Made by a program: the position numbers and the translations under genes. From assembly GCA_030647905.1 (NCBI GenBank), contig JAUSJA010000026.1:310001-374000 (forward strand): DNA of 64,000 nt, given 5' to 3'. A model generated the notes under the pieces. It was not told the origin of the DNA. It did no database searches and worked only from the letters and a program-made list of their open reading frames with translations. Shown here piece after piece: positions 46,804-58,476 of this stretch (its first letter is position 1; each line of letters opens with the position of its first letter). The stretch is from Gemmatimonadaceae bacterium (GTDB lineage Bacteria; Gemmatimonadota; Gemmatimonadetes; Gemmatimonadales; Gemmatimonadaceae).

Positions 46804-47307
46804 ATGGAGCGCACGCGAACCGTCACATGGCAGGATCCCGCACTCGGAGTCGAGGCGGCGACAACACTCACAGGCGTGGAGTATCTGCGAGCAATGGCGC
46901 GCGGAGAGGCACCGCCATCGCCGCTGGGGCAGGTTCTGGGATTCCGTCTGGAGGAGATAGAAGAGGGACGCGTTGTGGTGACCCTGGAACCGGCGGAGTA
47001 CCACTACAATCCGCTCGGTGTGGTGCACGGTGGTCTTGCGGCCACCCTCTTCGATTCATCGCTGGGCTGTGCGGTGCAGAGCCTGCTGCCGCCGGCGCAC
47101 ACGGCTCCGACGCTGCAGCTCCAGATCAACTACGTCCGGCCGATCACGGTTTCGACGGGGAAGGTCTACTGTTCCGGCGATGTCGTTCACATGGGCAGGC
47201 GGTCGGCAACCGCGGAAGGGAGATTGACCGACAGTGACGGCAAACTATACGCACATGCGACAGGGACGTTCATCCTCACAGGGCCCGAAGATCGAAAAGC
47301 CCGATAG
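46804..47307 (+). CDS. PaaI-family hotdog thioesterase
   Basis: A 167-residue hotdog-fold protein. Landmarks are PSPLGQVLGFRLEEIEEGRV, the motif NPLGVVHGGLAATLFDSSLG (with HGG and the Asp-type catalytic helix) and LQINYVRPITVSTGKV. These enzymes hydrolyse acyl- or aryl-CoA thioesters; the substrate is unknown. The frame is open from 46705 but that would begin inside the terminator, so the ATG at 46804 is chosen. Confidence 0.9.
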   Translation: MERTRTVTWQDPALGVEAATTLTGVEYLRAMARGEAPPSPLGQVLGFRLEEIEEGRVVVTLEPAEYHYNPLGVVHGGLAATLFDSSLGCAVQSLLPPAHTAPTLQLQINYVRPITVSTGKVYCSGDVVHMGRRSATAEGRLTDSDGKLYAHATGTFILTGPEDRKAR

Positions 47308-47342
47308 CTTTCTTCCGGCGTACCTCTGACATTCGGCGATTC

Positions 47343-50300
47343 GTGGCAACCGTAACTCCGGCAAAAGACTCCTCCAGCAGACTTCTGCGATTTTTTCGCC
47401 GCTCAACAGACGAAGCGGACTGGAAGCTCGTGGGACCGATCAGGGGCGAAGTCTTCGGCACCGACCGACTCGCCAAGCACGCCCGGAACATCGCGCGCAA
47501 GCATCGGTTGCTTCCGCCGAAGAAGCAGCGCGGTCATGGACCGCTTCTCGGGCGGCTCGACGACACACGGCGCGTACTCGACGAGATCCACGATCGTCTG
47601 AGCGACGCCGCCGAGCGGGAAGTGGACATCAGCCCCGCGGGCGAGTGGCTGCTGGATAATTCGTACATCGTGCAGGAGCACATTCGCGAGATCCGGACGA
47701 ACCTCCCAGGTGGATACTATCAGGAGCTTCCAAAACTGGCGAGCGGCATGCTGGCGCATTATCCGCGCGTGTACGACGTGGCGATCGAACTCATCGCACA
47801 TTCCGAAGGCCACCTCTCGATTGATAACATCACGCTGTTCGTGCGGGAGTATCAGAAGGTCGCGGCGCTCAAGATGGGCGAGCTGTGGGCGATACCCACG
47901 ATGCTCCGTCTCGGCCTCGTGGAGAATCTTCGGCGGATGTCGATGCGCGTGGCTGCGCGCCTGGATGAGGTAGAGGAAGCGGACCGCTGGGCAGCCGGGA
48001 TAATGGCGGCGAACAACCAGTCGCCCGAGGCGCTTGCCGCATCTCTCAACGCGTTCATCAGCGATCATCCTCCGTTCAGCCCGAACTTTGTCGCGCGGTT
48101 CCTTCACCAGATTCGCGGCTATCAGGTCAACTTCACGCCGCTGATATGGCTCGAGCAGTGGATCGCGGAGGATGGGCCAAGCGCCGAAGTCGCGGTGATG
48201 CGCTCGAACCGGATGATCGCGCTGACGCAGGTGACTGTCTCGAACTGCATCACGAGCCTGCGTACGATCGCGCGTCTAAACTGGAAAGACTTCGTCGAGT
48301 CACAGAGCGCGACGGAGAAGATCCTGAGAAAGGATCTGTCGGGGCACTACACGGCCATGACGTTCGGGACGCGGGATTACTACCGCCACGTCATCGAGCA
48401 CATCGCGAAGGAGACGATCAGGCAGGAAGAGGAAGTCGCGAACGTGGCGCTGGGACTTTCAGTGCAGGGCCACGGGCAGGGCGACGAGCGCCGATCGCAC
48501 GTCGGGTACTATCTGATTGACAACGGCAGGCTCGAGCTCGAGGAGGCGACCGGCTACACGCCACCGTGGGGCGAGCGTGTGCACAGGTGGACGAAGCGCC
48601 ATCCGACGTCGCTGTATTTCGGCGGGATTCTCGTGATGACGATTGTCCTGTTGGCATCTCTGTTCTGGATCGCGCCGGGAATGACGGTTAGCGAGCGGTT
48701 TGTGCTCTTCTTTGTGGCGGTGATTCCCGTTAACGAGATTGCAATCAGCGTGGTTAATCAGCTCGTCACGTTGTTGATGCCTCCGAATCTTCTTCCAAAG
48801 ATGGAATTCCGCGACGACGGAATTCCGGAAGACTGCAGGACAGCAGTCGTGGTGCCGACGCTCTTCGGAAGCGTGAGGGCTGTGCAGGAAGCCCTGTCGC
48901 ACATTGAAGTGCAATACCTCGCCAATCGCGATCCGAACCTGCACTTCGCCATTCTCAGCGATTTCACGGACGCCGCGACGGAGAAGAAGCAGGGCGATGC
49001 CGAAATACTACAGGCGGCGGTAGAGGGAATCGACGAGCTCAACCAGAAGTACGAGCGAGCGAGTGGCGATGTGTTCTTTCTCTTTCACCGTCGCCGGCTC
49101 TGGAACGAGAAGCAGGGTGTATGGATGGGCTGGGAGAGGAAGCGTGGAAAACTTGGCCAGTTCAATCGTTTTCTACGCGAAATGGCGGACGATGCGTTCT
49201 CGACGATCGCGGGAAACACCGCGGCACTGCAGAAAGTCCGCTATGTAATCACGCTCGACTCCGACACAGTGCTGCCGCGCGATGCTGCGCAGATACTCAC
49301 CGGCATGATCGCGCATCCGCTCAACAAGGCGGATTACGATCCGCAGCTTGGACGAATTGTTCGCGGGTACGGCATCTTCCAGCCAAGGGTAGGCGTGTCG
49401 CTGACGAGCGCGCACGCGTCACGCTTCGCGGCGATTCACTCCGGGCATCCGGGCGTCGATCCGTACACGACGGCGGTGTCCGACGTCTATCAGGACCTGT
49501 TTGGTGAGGGAAGCTTCACCGGCAAGGGTATCTACGATGTAGATGCGTTCGAGAAGGCAACTCACGGCCGCTTTCCAGAAAACACGCTTCTTAGCCACGA
49601 TCTCATAGAAGGCGCGTACTCGCGAGCCGGGCTGGCGACGGACATCGAGTTGTACGACGACTATCCGGCGAGATATCTGACATACACGCGCCGGAAGCAT
49701 CGATGGATCCGAGGCGATTGGCAGCTCCTGCAGTGGCTTGGCCCGATTGTGCCGGGACCTCAGGGACCGACGAGAAACAGGCTGTCGGCGATCTCCCGGT
49801 GGAAGATTTTCGACAATCTCAGGCGAAGCGTTGTCGAGATATCGCAGCTCGCGCTTGTTGTATGCGGGTGGTTCGTGCTTTCCGGATCGGCGTTGCTGTG
49901 GACGACGGTCTTGCTGTTCGCGATCGCCGCTCCATGGATCTTTTCCCTCTTTGTATCGCTGCTGAGACCGCCGCGCGATCAATCCTGGATCGCGTATTAC
50001 GCGGCCGTCGGCCGGGATACGCGAGTGAGTGTGCAGCAGTGGGCGCTGGCGGTTGCATTCCTTCCTCATCAGGCGGTCGTCAGCGCGGACGCGATCATCC
50101 GTACGTTAGCGCGTCTCTGGATCACGAAGCGAAATCTGCTGGAATGGCAAACAGCGTCGCAGGTGGAGCGCGCCATGGGCACCGGCTCGCGTGTCGAGAT
50201 GTGGCGCAGGATGTGGCCGGTCACCGTGCTGAGCCTGATGCTTCTGGCCATGGTGGCTCTGCGCGCGAATCCCGCCGAATCCGAGATGTCGGGGCGAGTG

Positions 50301-53300
50301 CTGTTTCTCGTGGGCACGCTTCCGCTGCTCGGATTATGGCTGGGCTCGCCAGCGATCGCGCATTCTCTCAGCGCACCGGCGACGCCTCCGGAGCTACGAC
50401 TGACGGGGACGGAGCGTCAGGCCGCGCTTCGATATGCACGTCTGCACTGGCAGTTCTTCGAGCATTTCGTGACGGAGCAGACGCAGTGGCTGGCGCCAGA
50501 CAACTTCCAGGAAGATCCGGAGCCTGTGGTGGCTCCAAGAACATCGCCGACGAACATCGGACTTCAGCTGATGTCCATCATCTCGGCGTGGGACCTCGGG
50601 TTCATTACACTGGGATCGATGATCGAGCGCATGGAGAAAGTGTTCAGGTCGCTCGAGCGCATGCGACGCTACCGTGGCCATTTCTACAACTGGTACAATC
50701 TGACCGATTTCCACGTACTGGAGCCGGCGTACATCTCGACCGTGGACAGCGGCAACTTCGCCGGGCATCTGATCGCGATGAAGCAAGCCTGTCTGGAGGC
50801 GACGCATGAGCCGGAATGCAGTTCAGAGGATGCGCAGCGATTGCGGGCGATTGCCGAGCGTGCCAGAGCATACGCGCTGGAAATGGATTTCAGGTTCCTG
50901 TTCGACGAAAGGAGAAAACTGTTTTCGATCGGTTATCAGCCGGCGGCAAACACGTTCGACAACTCGTACTATGATCTGCTGGCGTCAGAGTCGCGTCTCT
51001 CTTCCTTCGTTGCGATCGCGAAGAACGATGTACCGGTGGATCACTGGTTCCGGCTCGGCCGGACGCTCACGGCAGCGGGCGGTACGCGCACGCTCGTTTC
51101 GTGGAGCGGCAGCATATTCGAGTATCTCATGCCGGCCCTCGTGCTGCGGACGTTCCCCTCGACGCTCCTGAGCCAGACATATCAGGGGGCCGTGCGCAGG
51201 CACATAGCCTACGGCGCGGAACACGGCGTACCGTGGGGCACGTCGGAATCCGCGTATAACCTGCGAGATCGTGCGCTCACATATCAGTATCGAGGGTTCG
51301 GTGTTCCCGAGCTTGCGCTGAAGCGGGGTCTGAGCAGAGAGGTGGTGATCGCTCCGTACGCCACGGCGCTCGCGCTGCTCGTGGAGCCGCATCAGGCGAT
51401 CAGGAATCTGGCGATGCTCGAAGCCGAAGGAGCACTGGGCCCATACGGCTTCAGGGACGCGATCGACTACACGCGTCCACTGCCCGGATCGACGAAGGCG
51501 GTCGTCGGTGCGTACATGGCTCATCACATCGGAATGAGCATCGTTGCGTTCGACAACGCGCTCAACGCCAATGTGTGGCAGAAACGCTTCCACACGGATC
51601 CGATAGTGAGATCGGCCGAGCTGATACTCCAGGAGAGGATTCCGCGGAGACTCGTTCTCCAGGACGTGCAGCAGCAGGACGAGGCGATGCGCGTGCCGTC
51701 GGAAATGGAAAAGCCGGCAGTGCGGGAGCTCGACACAGCAAATACTCCACAGCCGCGGGTGGCTCTGCTTGGCAACGTTCCGTACACGACGATCGTCAGC
51801 AACGCCGGCAGCGGAGTTACCCGTTATGGCGAACTCGCGATCAACCGATGGAGAAGCGACGGAACACGCGACGACTTCGGCCAGTGGTGTTACGTGCGCG
51901 ACATCAGCGCCGGGAAGATATGGTCGGCCGGACACCAACCTGTTTGCGCGGAGTACGCGTGGTATCGGGTGCTCTTCGCCAGCGATCGGGTCACGCTGCA
52001 TCGGAGGGACGACGACATCGAGACGATGATGGAGATCGCCGTCGTGCCGGGAGAAGCGGCGGAAGTACGGAAGGTTACCATCCATAATCGCTCGCAAAAA
52101 TCCCGCGACATGGAGCTGACGAGTTACATGGAAGTGGTGCTCGCCAGCGCCGACTCGGATCGTGCGCATCCGGCGTTCGGCAATCTCTTCGTGCAGACGG
52201 AGTGGCTACCGAACAGTGCGGCGCTCCTGGCAATGCGACGCCCAAGGTCGGCGACAGACAAGCCGAGCTGGTGCGGACATGTGATGGCAACAGCCGTCGG
52301 GAACAGTACCGTGACGTGTGAGACGGATCGCGCGCGATTCGTGGGACGGGGGCGGTCGGGCCGCGATCCGGTCGCCATGGACGCTCCCGGTGATCTGTCC
52401 GGCACGGTGGGAGCGGTGCTCGATCCGATATTCTCACTTCGCACGACGGTAACGATACCTGCGGGCAGGTCCGCCGAGGTGACGTTCACGACGTTCATAG
52501 CGGAGGATCGCGAGCAGGCGATTCAACTCGCGGATCTCTATCATGATCCATACAGTGCGCGGCGTGCGCTCGATCTGTCGTGGGCCCACGCGCAGGCCGA
52601 GCTCCGCGATCTGGGAATCACTCCCGCCGATGCCGCGCTGTATCAGGAACTGGCGGGCCACCTGCTCTACGCGCACCCGGGGTTCAAGGGACTGCCGGCG
52701 AAGGGAAGTGACAACACCCTGGGCCAAGCGGAGCTTTGGGGACTCGGCATCTCAGGCGACTGGCCAATTCTTCTGGCCACACTGGCATCGGCGGATGGAC
52801 TTCCGAGCGTACGGCAGCTTCTCAAGGTGCACCACTACTGGAGAATGAAAGGAGTGGCATGCGATCTCGTGATTCTGAACGAGCATCCGCCGACATACCT
52901 GCAGGAGCTGAACGACGAGCTTCTGTCGACGGTGATGGCATCGAGCGAGGCAGGTTTGCTCGACAGGCCGGGAGGAATCTTCATCCGCCGATCGGACGTG
53001 CTCCAGCCGGCTGATATCAGGCTGCTGCATTCGCTTGCGAGAATCCAGGTTGATTGTGATGGCCTGGGTCTTGGCAACTTCCTCGAGTTCCCAAATGTCG
53101 AGGACAAGTATGTATCGAGCAGCCAGATTTCTGCGTTGTCAGCGATCACCGGCGACAGGGTGAACGTCACCGCGTCCGATGGCATAGCTGCAGCGAGGTC
53201 CCGGGTCGTGAATGCAATGCGCGGTGGCGGGTCTGATGGAGTGGAGGTTCCGGGCGGCGACACATCCGGCCTCGCGCTGTTCAATGGCCTAGGCGGATTC

Positions 53301-55694
53301 AATTCCAGCCATGAGTACGAGATCAGACTGGAAGGCGACAATCTTCCACCCGCGCCATGGGTGAACGTGATCGGAAACCCTGCGGGCGGGTTCATTGTCA
53401 GCGAGACCGGGGCGGGCTCCAGCTGGACGGACAACAGTTACTTCTTCAGGCTCACTCCGTGGCATAACGATCCGGTGCGTGATCCGGCCGGGGAATGCAT
53501 CTACCTGCGCGATGACGATCGTGGCACAGTGTGGACGGCGACTCCGGAGCCGATCAGGCAGCCGACCGCATACACCGTGAAGCACGGCGCGGGATATACG
53601 GTATTCGAGCATTTGCACGACGGAATCTCAACGATGCTGAGGGTGGGAATGCCGGAGGCCGATCCGGTGAAGATCCAGGTGTTGCGGCTCACCAACCACG
53701 GATCGAGGTCACGCCGCATCAGGATCACCAGTTACGTCGAATGGGTGCTCGGCGTGAACAGGGAGAAGACACAGGCAAATATTCGGACCGAAATGGCTGC
53801 CGACGGGCAGGTGATGCTGGCGCGGAACTACTTCGATCCGGTGTTCTCGTCGCGTGTCGCGTTCACGGCGCTCAGCGAGCCGGTTGCAGCGTTTACCGCG
53901 GCGCGGCGCGAGTTCATAGGACGCAACGGAACACTGTCCGCGCCGATGGCGATCATGCGCGAGACTCTCACGGGCGACATCGGAGACACTATTGACCCGT
54001 GCGGAGCGCTCCAGTCGAGAGTCGAGCTGGCGCCAGGGGAGACACGTGATATCGTCGTGCTGCTTGGCGCCGGCGACGGACCGGAAGACGCGATCTCACT
54101 GTTCGAGAAATACAAGCATGCCGACGCCGCAAACGCCGCTCTCGATCACGCTGCGAGAGTATGGAGAGCGCGGCTCGGGACGATCACGGTGAAAACACCG
54201 GAGCCCACGTTCGACGTCGTGCTCAATCAGTGGGCGCTGTATCAGGCGCTGTCATGCCGCATGTGGGCCAGATCGGCGGTGTATCAGTCGGGCGGCGCGT
54301 TCGGGTTCAGGGATCAGCTTCAGGATGTGTTGGCATTCGTCTATACGGAACCGGCGCTCGCGAGGGAGCACATCGTCCGGTGTGCAGCGCGCCAGTTCGA
54401 GGAAGGTGATGTACAGCACTGGTGGCACCCGCATAGCGGTCGCGGTGTGCGCACGCGATTCTCCGACGACCTGGCGTGGCTGCCGTATGTTGTAAACCAC
54501 TACCTGAGCCTAACGGCAGACCACTCGGTGCTGGACGCGACGGCACCGTATCTCAGAATGCGCCAGCTCAATGCTGACGAGCACGAGCTGTACGAACTGC
54601 CGCAGGTCTCGGAACTCGTCGAGCCGGTGTATGACCACTGTGTTCGCGCGCTCAGGAAAGCGTGCACAACCGGCGAGCACGGGCTTCCGCTGATCGGTGT
54701 CGGAGACTGGAACGATGGAATGAACCGCGTGGGAATCGACGGGCGCGGAGAGAGCGTGTGGCTTGCGTGGTTCCTGATCGTCACGCTGCGCGAGTTCGCC
54801 AAGCACGCGGAAGAGCGCGGCGACCGAGCTGTGGCAGACGAATTCCGCGCGACGGCACAGCGCTACAACGAAGCGGTCGAAAACGCGGGATGGGACGGCG
54901 AATGGTACAGGCGCGCCTACTATGATGACGGCACGCCGATGGGATCCGGGGAAAGCGACGATTGCAAGATCGACTCGATCGCACAGAGCTGGAGCGTCAT
55001 CTCCGACGCCGGCGACCCCGCGCGCAGCCGAGCAGCGATGCGCGCGCTGAACGAGCATCTCGTACGTGAGGACGCGCGTCTCATCATGCTGCTGACGCCG
55101 CCGTTCAACAATTCGAAGCATGATCCCGGATACATCCAGGGATATCTGCCTGGAGTGCGCGAGAACGGTGCGCAATACACGCACGCGGCACTGTGGGCTG
55201 TGCTGGCGACCGCTCTCCAGGGAGACGGAGGTCGCGCGATGGAGCTTTATCAGATGGTGAATCCGGTGACGCATGGGCTGACACCGGAAGACGTCGCGAC
55301 CTACAAGGTGGAGCCATACGTAGTCGCGGCCGACGTGTACACCGCCGAGGGCCATCTCGGCCGCGGCGGCTGGACTTGGTACACCGGCTCAGCGAGCTGG
55401 CTCTACCGCGTGGGACTGGAGGCAATACTCGGGTTCACCAAACGCGGCGAGACACTGGAGATGAATCCGTGTATTCCATCATCGTGGAAGGAATTCTGCG
55501 TGGGCTATCGACACGAGGACAGCATTTATTCCATCGTTGTGAGAAATCCGGGAGGAGTCGAGCGGGGCGTGGCTTCGACGACGCTCGATGGAACACCGGT
55601 CTCCGGGCCCATCACGCTCGTGAAGGATGGTCGCATTCACGAAGTTATCGTGACGCTGGGATCTCCTCCTCCTCCACCTCAGCCAGCGAAGTAA
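47343..55694 (+). CDS. Cyclic beta-1,2-glucan synthase (NdvB/Cgs-like)
   Basis: A 2783-residue inner-membrane enzyme similar in size and layout to Brucella Cgs. Residues 1-430 are an N-terminal cytoplasmic region. Membrane helices follow near 434-490, then the GT84 glycosyltransferase with TLDSDTVLP (about 638) and [13 protein letters not shown]. More helices lie near 830-875 and 955-1010. A glycoamylase-like domain has [20 protein letters not shown] (about 1115), then carbohydrate-binding domains, and a C-terminal GH94 phosphorylase with [13 protein letters not shown] (about 2451). The family makes periplasmic cyclic glucans from UDP-glucose, with the phosphorylase setting chain length. GTG start at 47343. 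The 3' end overlaps the facing oxidoreductase by 50 bases. Confidence 0.93.
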   Translation: MATVTPAKDSSSRLLRFFRRSTDEADWKLVGPIRGEVFGTDRLAKHARNIARKHRLLPPKKQRGHGPLLGRLDDTRRVLDEIHDRLSDAAEREVDISPAGEWLLDNSYIVQEHIREIRTNLPGGYYQELPKLASGMLAHYPRVYDVAIELIAHSEGHLSIDNITLFVREYQKVAALKMGELWAIPTMLRLGLVENLRRMSMRVAARLDEVEEADRWAAGIMAANNQSPEALAASLNAFISDHPPFSPNFVARFLHQIRGYQVNFTPLIWLEQWIAEDGPSAEVAVMRSNRMIALTQVTVSNCITSLRTIARLNWKDFVESQSATEKILRKDLSGHYTAMTFGTRDYYRHVIEHIAKETIRQEEEVANVALGLSVQGHGQGDERRSHVGYYLIDNGRLELEEATGYTPPWGERVHRWTKRHPTSLYFGGILVMTIVLLASLFWIAPGMTVSERFVLFFVAVIPVNEIAISVVNQLVTLLMPPNLLPKMEFRDDGIPEDCRTAVVVPTLFGSVRAVQEALSHIEVQYLANRDPNLHFAILSDFTDAATEKKQGDAEILQAAVEGIDELNQKYERASGDVFFLFHRRRLWNEKQGVWMGWERKRGKLGQFNRFLREMADDAFSTIAGNTAALQKVRYVITLDSDTVLPRDAAQILTGMIAHPLNKADYDPQLGRIVRGYGIFQPRVGVSLTSAHASRFAAIHSGHPGVDPYTTAVSDVYQDLFGEGSFTGKGIYDVDAFEKATHGRFPENTLLSHDLIEGAYSRAGLATDIELYDDYPARYLTYTRRKHRWIRGDWQLLQWLGPIVPGPQGPTRNRLSAISRWKIFDNLRRSVVEISQLALVVCGWFVLSGSALLWTTVLLFAIAAPWIFSLFVSLLRPPRDQSWIAYYAAVGRDTRVSVQQWALAVAFLPHQAVVSADAIIRTLARLWITKRNLLEWQTASQVERAMGTGSRVEMWRRMWPVTVLSLMLLAMVALRANPAESEMSGRVLFLVGTLPLLGLWLGSPAIAHSLSAPATPPELRLTGTERQAALRYARLHWQFFEHFVTEQTQWLAPDNFQEDPEPVVAPRTSPTNIGLQLMSIISAWDLGFITLGSMIERMEKVFRSLERMRRYRGHFYNWYNLTDFHVLEPAYISTVDSGNFAGHLIAMKQACLEATHEPECSSEDAQRLRAIAERARAYALEMDFRFLFDERRKLFSIGYQPAANTFDNSYYDLLASESRLSSFVAIAKNDVPVDHWFRLGRTLTAAGGTRTLVSWSGSIFEYLMPALVLRTFPSTLLSQTYQGAVRRHIAYGAEHGVPWGTSESAYNLRDRALTYQYRGFGVPELALKRGLSREVVIAPYATALALLVEPHQAIRNLAMLEAEGALGPYGFRDAIDYTRPLPGSTKAVVGAYMAHHIGMSIVAFDNALNANVWQKRFHTDPIVRSAELILQERIPRRLVLQDVQQQDEAMRVPSEMEKPAVRELDTANTPQPRVALLGNVPYTTIVSNAGSGVTRYGELAINRWRSDGTRDDFGQWCYVRDISAGKIWSAGHQPVCAEYAWYRVLFASDRVTLHRRDDDIETMMEIAVVPGEAAEVRKVTIHNRSQKSRDMELTSYMEVVLASADSDRAHPAFGNLFVQTEWLPNSAALLAMRRPRSATDKPSWCGHVMATAVGNSTVTCETDRARFVGRGRSGRDPVAMDAPGDLSGTVGAVLDPIFSLRTTVTIPAGRSAEVTFTTFIAEDREQAIQLADLYHDPYSARRALDLSWAHAQAELRDLGITPADAALYQELAGHLLYAHPGFKGLPAKGSDNTLGQAELWGLGISGDWPILLATLASADGLPSVRQLLKVHHYWRMKGVACDLVILNEHPPTYLQELNDELLSTVMASSEAGLLDRPGGIFIRRSDVLQPADIRLLHSLARIQVDCDGLGLGNFLEFPNVEDKYVSSSQISALSAITGDRVNVTASDGIAAARSRVVNAMRGGGSDGVEVPGGDTSGLALFNGLGGFNSSHEYEIRLEGDNLPPAPWVNVIGNPAGGFIVSETGAGSSWTDNSYFFRLTPWHNDPVRDPAGECIYLRDDDRGTVWTATPEPIRQPTAYTVKHGAGYTVFEHLHDGISTMLRVGMPEADPVKIQVLRLTNHGSRSRRIRITSYVEWVLGVNREKTQANIRTEMAADGQVMLARNYFDPVFSSRVAFTALSEPVAAFTAARREFIGRNGTLSAPMAIMRETLTGDIGDTIDPCGALQSRVELAPGETRDIVVLLGAGDGPEDAISLFEKYKHADAANAALDHAARVWRARLGTITVKTPEPTFDVVLNQWALYQALSCRMWARSAVYQSGGAFGFRDQLQDVLAFVYTEPALAREHIVRCAARQFEEGDVQHWWHPHSGRGVRTRFSDDLAWLPYVVNHYLSLTADHSVLDATAPYLRMRQLNADEHELYELPQVSELVEPVYDHCVRALRKACTTGEHGLPLIGVGDWNDGMNRVGIDGRGESVWLAWFLIVTLREFAKHAEERGDRAVADEFRATAQRYNEAVENAGWDGEWYRRAYYDDGTPMGSGESDDCKIDSIAQSWSVISDAGDPARSRAAMRALNEHLVREDARLIMLLTPPFNNSKHDPGYIQGYLPGVRENGAQYTHAALWAVLATALQGDGGRAMELYQMVNPVTHGLTPEDVATYKVEPYVVAADVYTAEGHLGRGGWTWYTGSASWLYRVGLEAILGFTKRGETLEMNPCIPSSWKEFCVGYRHEDSIYSIVVRNPGGVERGVASTTLDGTPVSGPITLVKDGRIHEVIVTLGSPPPPPQPAK

Positions 55695-57207
55695 TCGCCG
55701 GGCCGTTGACGACGTTGCCATAGGCATCGAATCGCGAGCCGTGGCAGGGGCAATCCCATGTTCGCTCGGCCGTGTTCCAGTCGACGATACAATAGAGATG
55801 CGTGCAGACGGCCGAGCGCTGGTGGATGTTGCCCTGGTCGTCGCGGTAAACGGCGATCTTCTTCGTCCCGCGGCGAAGGACGGTACCGGTACCCGGGGCA
55901 ATGTCGTCGAGTGATGCAACCTCACCCTTCGTTGCCCAGTCCCCGTACTGTGCAGCGACGTTGAGGTTCTGTTTCACAAATTCCGGAGTGGCGCGGAGCT
56001 TCTTGCGTGACGGATCATAGAGCATCTGCCATGGATTGGGTCTTCCGAGCACGAGATCGGTGAGCAGAATGCCGGCGATCGTGCCATGGGTCATGCCGTT
56101 TCCGGAATCACCGGTGGCGATGTAGATGTGCTCGTCGGTTCCCGGATTCTTTCCGATGAACGCCATGTAGTCCACCGGCTCAATGATCTGTCCCGACCAT
56201 TTGAAGTCCACGCTCTCGACCATCGGAAAACGCTTGCGCGTCCAATCCTCCAGGGACTTGAAGCGCTCATCGGCGTCGTCTTCCTGGCCAGTCTTGTGGT
56301 CCTCGCCACCGACGATGAGGATCTCCTCAGTGCGGGCGGGATCCAGGCGGGAATCCACTTCCTGGACGCGTATGTAGTGATACGGATCCTGAGTGTCCCA
56401 ATACAATCCGTGTGGCACCGATCCACGCGGTATGCGCGCACCAATCACGAAGGTTCGATACGCGGACTGCTTGGTGTGCAGTATCACCCAGTCATTTACA
56501 GGCGTGTTGGTCGCGACGACCACGTGATCGGCGGTGATGACGTGGCCTTCGCTCGTCGTCACGCGACAGGGCTCGCCGTCCTCGATCTTTTCGGCGTGAG
56601 TGAAGCAAAAAATTTGCCCGCCATCGCGGAGAATCGCTCGTGTAAGGCCATTCAGATACTTGAGCGGATGGAACTGGGCTTGGCGAGGGAAGCGGAGCGC
56701 GGGTCCTGTATTCCAGAAATCGAGAGGTGCGCGATCCACCATTTCGACGTCGGCAAGCCCCGCGCGATGGGCGGCAGCGAGCTCGCGATCGAGCTCATTC
56801 TTGTGGCTGTCACCGAGGAAGAGATAACCGTCCACGCGCTCGAAGTCGCAGTCGATGTCTTCCTGTGAAGCGATGGACTCGATACGGGCGACGGCAGCGG
56901 TGTGGCTCTCGGCGGCGAGCCTTGCGCCTTCCTGACCGTGGAGCTTCTGAATCTGATAGTACCTGTCGTCGAGCGCGGCGGTCAGGTGGGCAGTAGTCCG
57001 GCCCGTCTCACCACCGCCGATCTGGCCATCGTCTATCACGACCACAGCACGGCCGGCGCGAGCGAGGAGGTACGCTGTGGTCATACCGGCTATCCCCGCT
57101 CCGATGACGCAGACACTGGTGCGCAAGCTCTGCGTGACACGCGGGGGCTCGGGCATGTCTGTCGTGCCCATCCAGACGGAAGTGGTGTGACCTGAATCGC
57201 TTCGCAT
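55645..57207 (-). CDS. FAD-dependent oxidoreductase with C-terminal Rieske domain
   Basis: A 520-residue protein. The N-terminal DadA/glycine-oxidase-like flavoprotein has the Rossmann motif [20 protein letters not shown] (about 34-53) and the flavin-contact [16 protein letters not shown]. The C-terminal Rieske 2Fe-2S domain has CTHLYC and CPCHGSRFD (about 463-495), giving CxH...CxxH. The substrate is unknown. It is a redox enzyme, probably cytoplasmic, with no signal peptide. ATGs at residues 13 and 18 are alternative starts. It converges on the glucan synthase gene with a 50-base overlap. Confidence 0.9.
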   Translation of the reverse strand: MRSDSGHTTSVWMGTTDMPEPPRVTQSLRTSVCVIGAGIAGMTTAYLLARAGRAVVVIDDGQIGGGETGRTTAHLTAALDDRYYQIQKLHGQEGARLAAESHTAAVARIESIASQEDIDCDFERVDGYLFLGDSHKNELDRELAAAHRAGLADVEMVDRAPLDFWNTGPALRFPRQAQFHPLKYLNGLTRAILRDGGQIFCFTHAEKIEDGEPCRVTTSEGHVITADHVVVATNTPVNDWVILHTKQSAYRTFVIGARIPRGSVPHGLYWDTQDPYHYIRVQEVDSRLDPARTEEILIVGGEDHKTGQEDDADERFKSLEDWTRKRFPMVESVDFKWSGQIIEPVDYMAFIGKNPGTDEHIYIATGDSGNGMTHGTIAGILLTDLVLGRPNPWQMLYDPSRKKLRATPEFVKQNLNVAAQYGDWATKGEVASLDDIAPGTGTVLRRGTKKIAVYRDDQGNIHQRSAVCTHLYCIVDWNTAERTWDCPCHGSRFDAYGNVVNGPAITSLAEVEEEEIPASR

Positions 57208-57343
57208 TGCGGTGAGTGCGGTAAGGTGATGGCATCACGGAGAGCCGGCGCGTCCTATGGCGCATAGCGTATGCCAATGATACTCTAGCCGTAAGCAGCT
57301 GAATTCACAGTCCACTCCCGCGGACGCTCGAGGAAAGAAGATC

Positions 57344-57787
57344 ATGGATTCGAATGTCCTGGACGCGGCTCGTGCCGCATTTCCCGTCATAGCCAACACT
57401 GTCACTCTCGCCGCCATCGTCCACAGTGGCGAATGCAATCCCGAACCGATCGTCACGATACCGATATCGATGATGAATCGGCACGGCTTGATTGCGGGAG
57501 CGACGGGCACCGGCAAGACGCGAACGCTGCAGCTCATCGCCGAGCAGCTGTCGGCGGTGGGCGTGCCGGTTTTCGTTGCCGACATGAAGGGTGATCTGTC
57601 GGGAATTGGCGCTGATGGCCCGGCCAGCGACAGGATAAACTCCCGGGCGAAAGAGACTGGCTACAAGTGGCAGCCGTCGGCATTCCCCGTCGAGTTCCTG
57701 AGCCTTACTGGCGCGAAAGGGGCGCGAGGGCTGATGGGCGCGCTCCTCGGCTCGCCGAGAAGACGCAGTACGCGAAGCCGCTGGTAG
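57344..57787 (+). pseudogene. Internally deleted DUF853 (YjgR/HerA-like) ATPase
   Basis: A 147-residue open frame. Residues 1 to about 125 match the start of DUF853 ATPases, with Walker A GATGTGKTRT, VFVADMKGDLSGI and FPVEFLSLTG. The family is about 500 residues long. Here, right after TGAKGA, the sequence jumps to RGLMGALLGSPRRR, which looks like the family's extreme C-terminus (RGxLGxLLG). So the central part, including Walker B and the arginine finger, seems deleted in frame. It can hardly be an active ATPase. It could still be expressed as a small protein. Confidence 0.65.
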
Positions 57788-57797
57788 TGCGGAGGGG

Positions 57798-58442
57798 TTA
57801 GCGCTCGAGCAGGATCGCGCGCACCGGCGCGGCATCCAGCGACATCATCTTGATGGGGAACGCCATGATGTCGTACGGGCCTGGCGGCGTGCGCCGGAGG
57901 TCGAGGTTCTCGAGAATGAAGGCATTTCCCGAGAAGAGCATCTTGTGAACTGCGAGTGACTTGCTATCTCTCGCGTCCACTGAAGGCGCGTCGACGCCGA
58001 GCAGCCTGAGGCCGAGCCCGAGAAGGACACGCACGCATGATTCGGAGAGAGTAGCCCAGTGATCGGGGAAAGTGCCGGACGCAATGGTCGCTCCGGTCCT
58101 GAGGATCAATCGCTCCGTGGGCTGTCCAGCGAGAAGCGGCTCGATGTCGTTGAAGTTCAGCTCACCGCGCACATCGCTCACATCGCTCACATCGCTCACA
58201 TCAATGACAATGACGGGGCCGTAGAATGCCTCGAGCGGAAGCTCGTGCGAGCCCGGCCAGCCATCGCGCACATGCAGCGGTGCGTCGGCGTGTGTTCCGA
58301 CGTGCGGGCTCGACGTAATGCTGGAGAGATTGACGCTCGATCCGTTCGATGTCGTCGCCGTCCATCCGCACGAGAACGGTGTGTCGCCCGGCCACTCGGG
58401 GATGCCGGGCGCGAGTGTGATGCTGACGTCGTACAGGCGCAT
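57798..58442 (-). CDS. Cyclase-family hydrolase (kynurenine formamidase-like)
   Basis: A 214-residue metal-dependent hydrolase with the family signature SSPHVGTHADAPLH (HxGTHxDxPxH, about residues 46-59). It begins RLYDVSITLAPGIPEWPGD as such proteins do. The family includes arylformamidases and other amide hydrolases; the substrate here is not known and no kynurenine genes adjoin. Around residue 82 it carries a DVS repeat encoded by a 9-base tandem repeat. It is downstream of the transketolase gene on the same strand. Confidence 0.9.
   Translation of the reverse strand: MRLYDVSITLAPGIPEWPGDTPFSCGWTATTSNGSSVNLSSITSSPHVGTHADAPLHVRDGWPGSHELPLEAFYGPVIVIDVSDVSDVSDVRGELNFNDIEPLLAGQPTERLILRTGATIASGTFPDHWATLSESCVRVLLGLGLRLLGVDAPSVDARDSKSLAVHKMLFSGNAFILENLDLRRTPPGPYDIMAFPIKMMSLDAAPVRAILLER
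58171..58203. repeat. In-frame 9-base tandem repeat
   Basis: ACATCGCTC is repeated three times and followed by a partial fourth copy (ACATC). It lies inside the cyclase-family gene and encodes repeated Asp-Val-Ser on the minus strand. Copy number may vary without breaking the frame. Confidence 0.85.
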
Positions 58443-58476
58443 TCAGGCCATCTGCGTGGAATCGGTTACGTGTGTG

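Noticed and set aside
49703-50809. 368-residue open frame on the plus strand, other frame, inside the glucan synthase gene
   Set aside because: Arg/Ala/Gly-rich, no recognisable motif, fully within a conserved gene.
50985-52169. 394-residue open frame on the minus strand inside the glucan synthase gene
   Set aside because: It is antisense to conserved GT84-GH94 coding sequence and its translation is Arg/His-rich with no domain, typical of GC-rich shadow frames.
58171-58203. Possible CRISPR-like repeat
   Set aside because: The repeat units are 9 bases, directly adjacent without spacers, and in frame within a coding gene.
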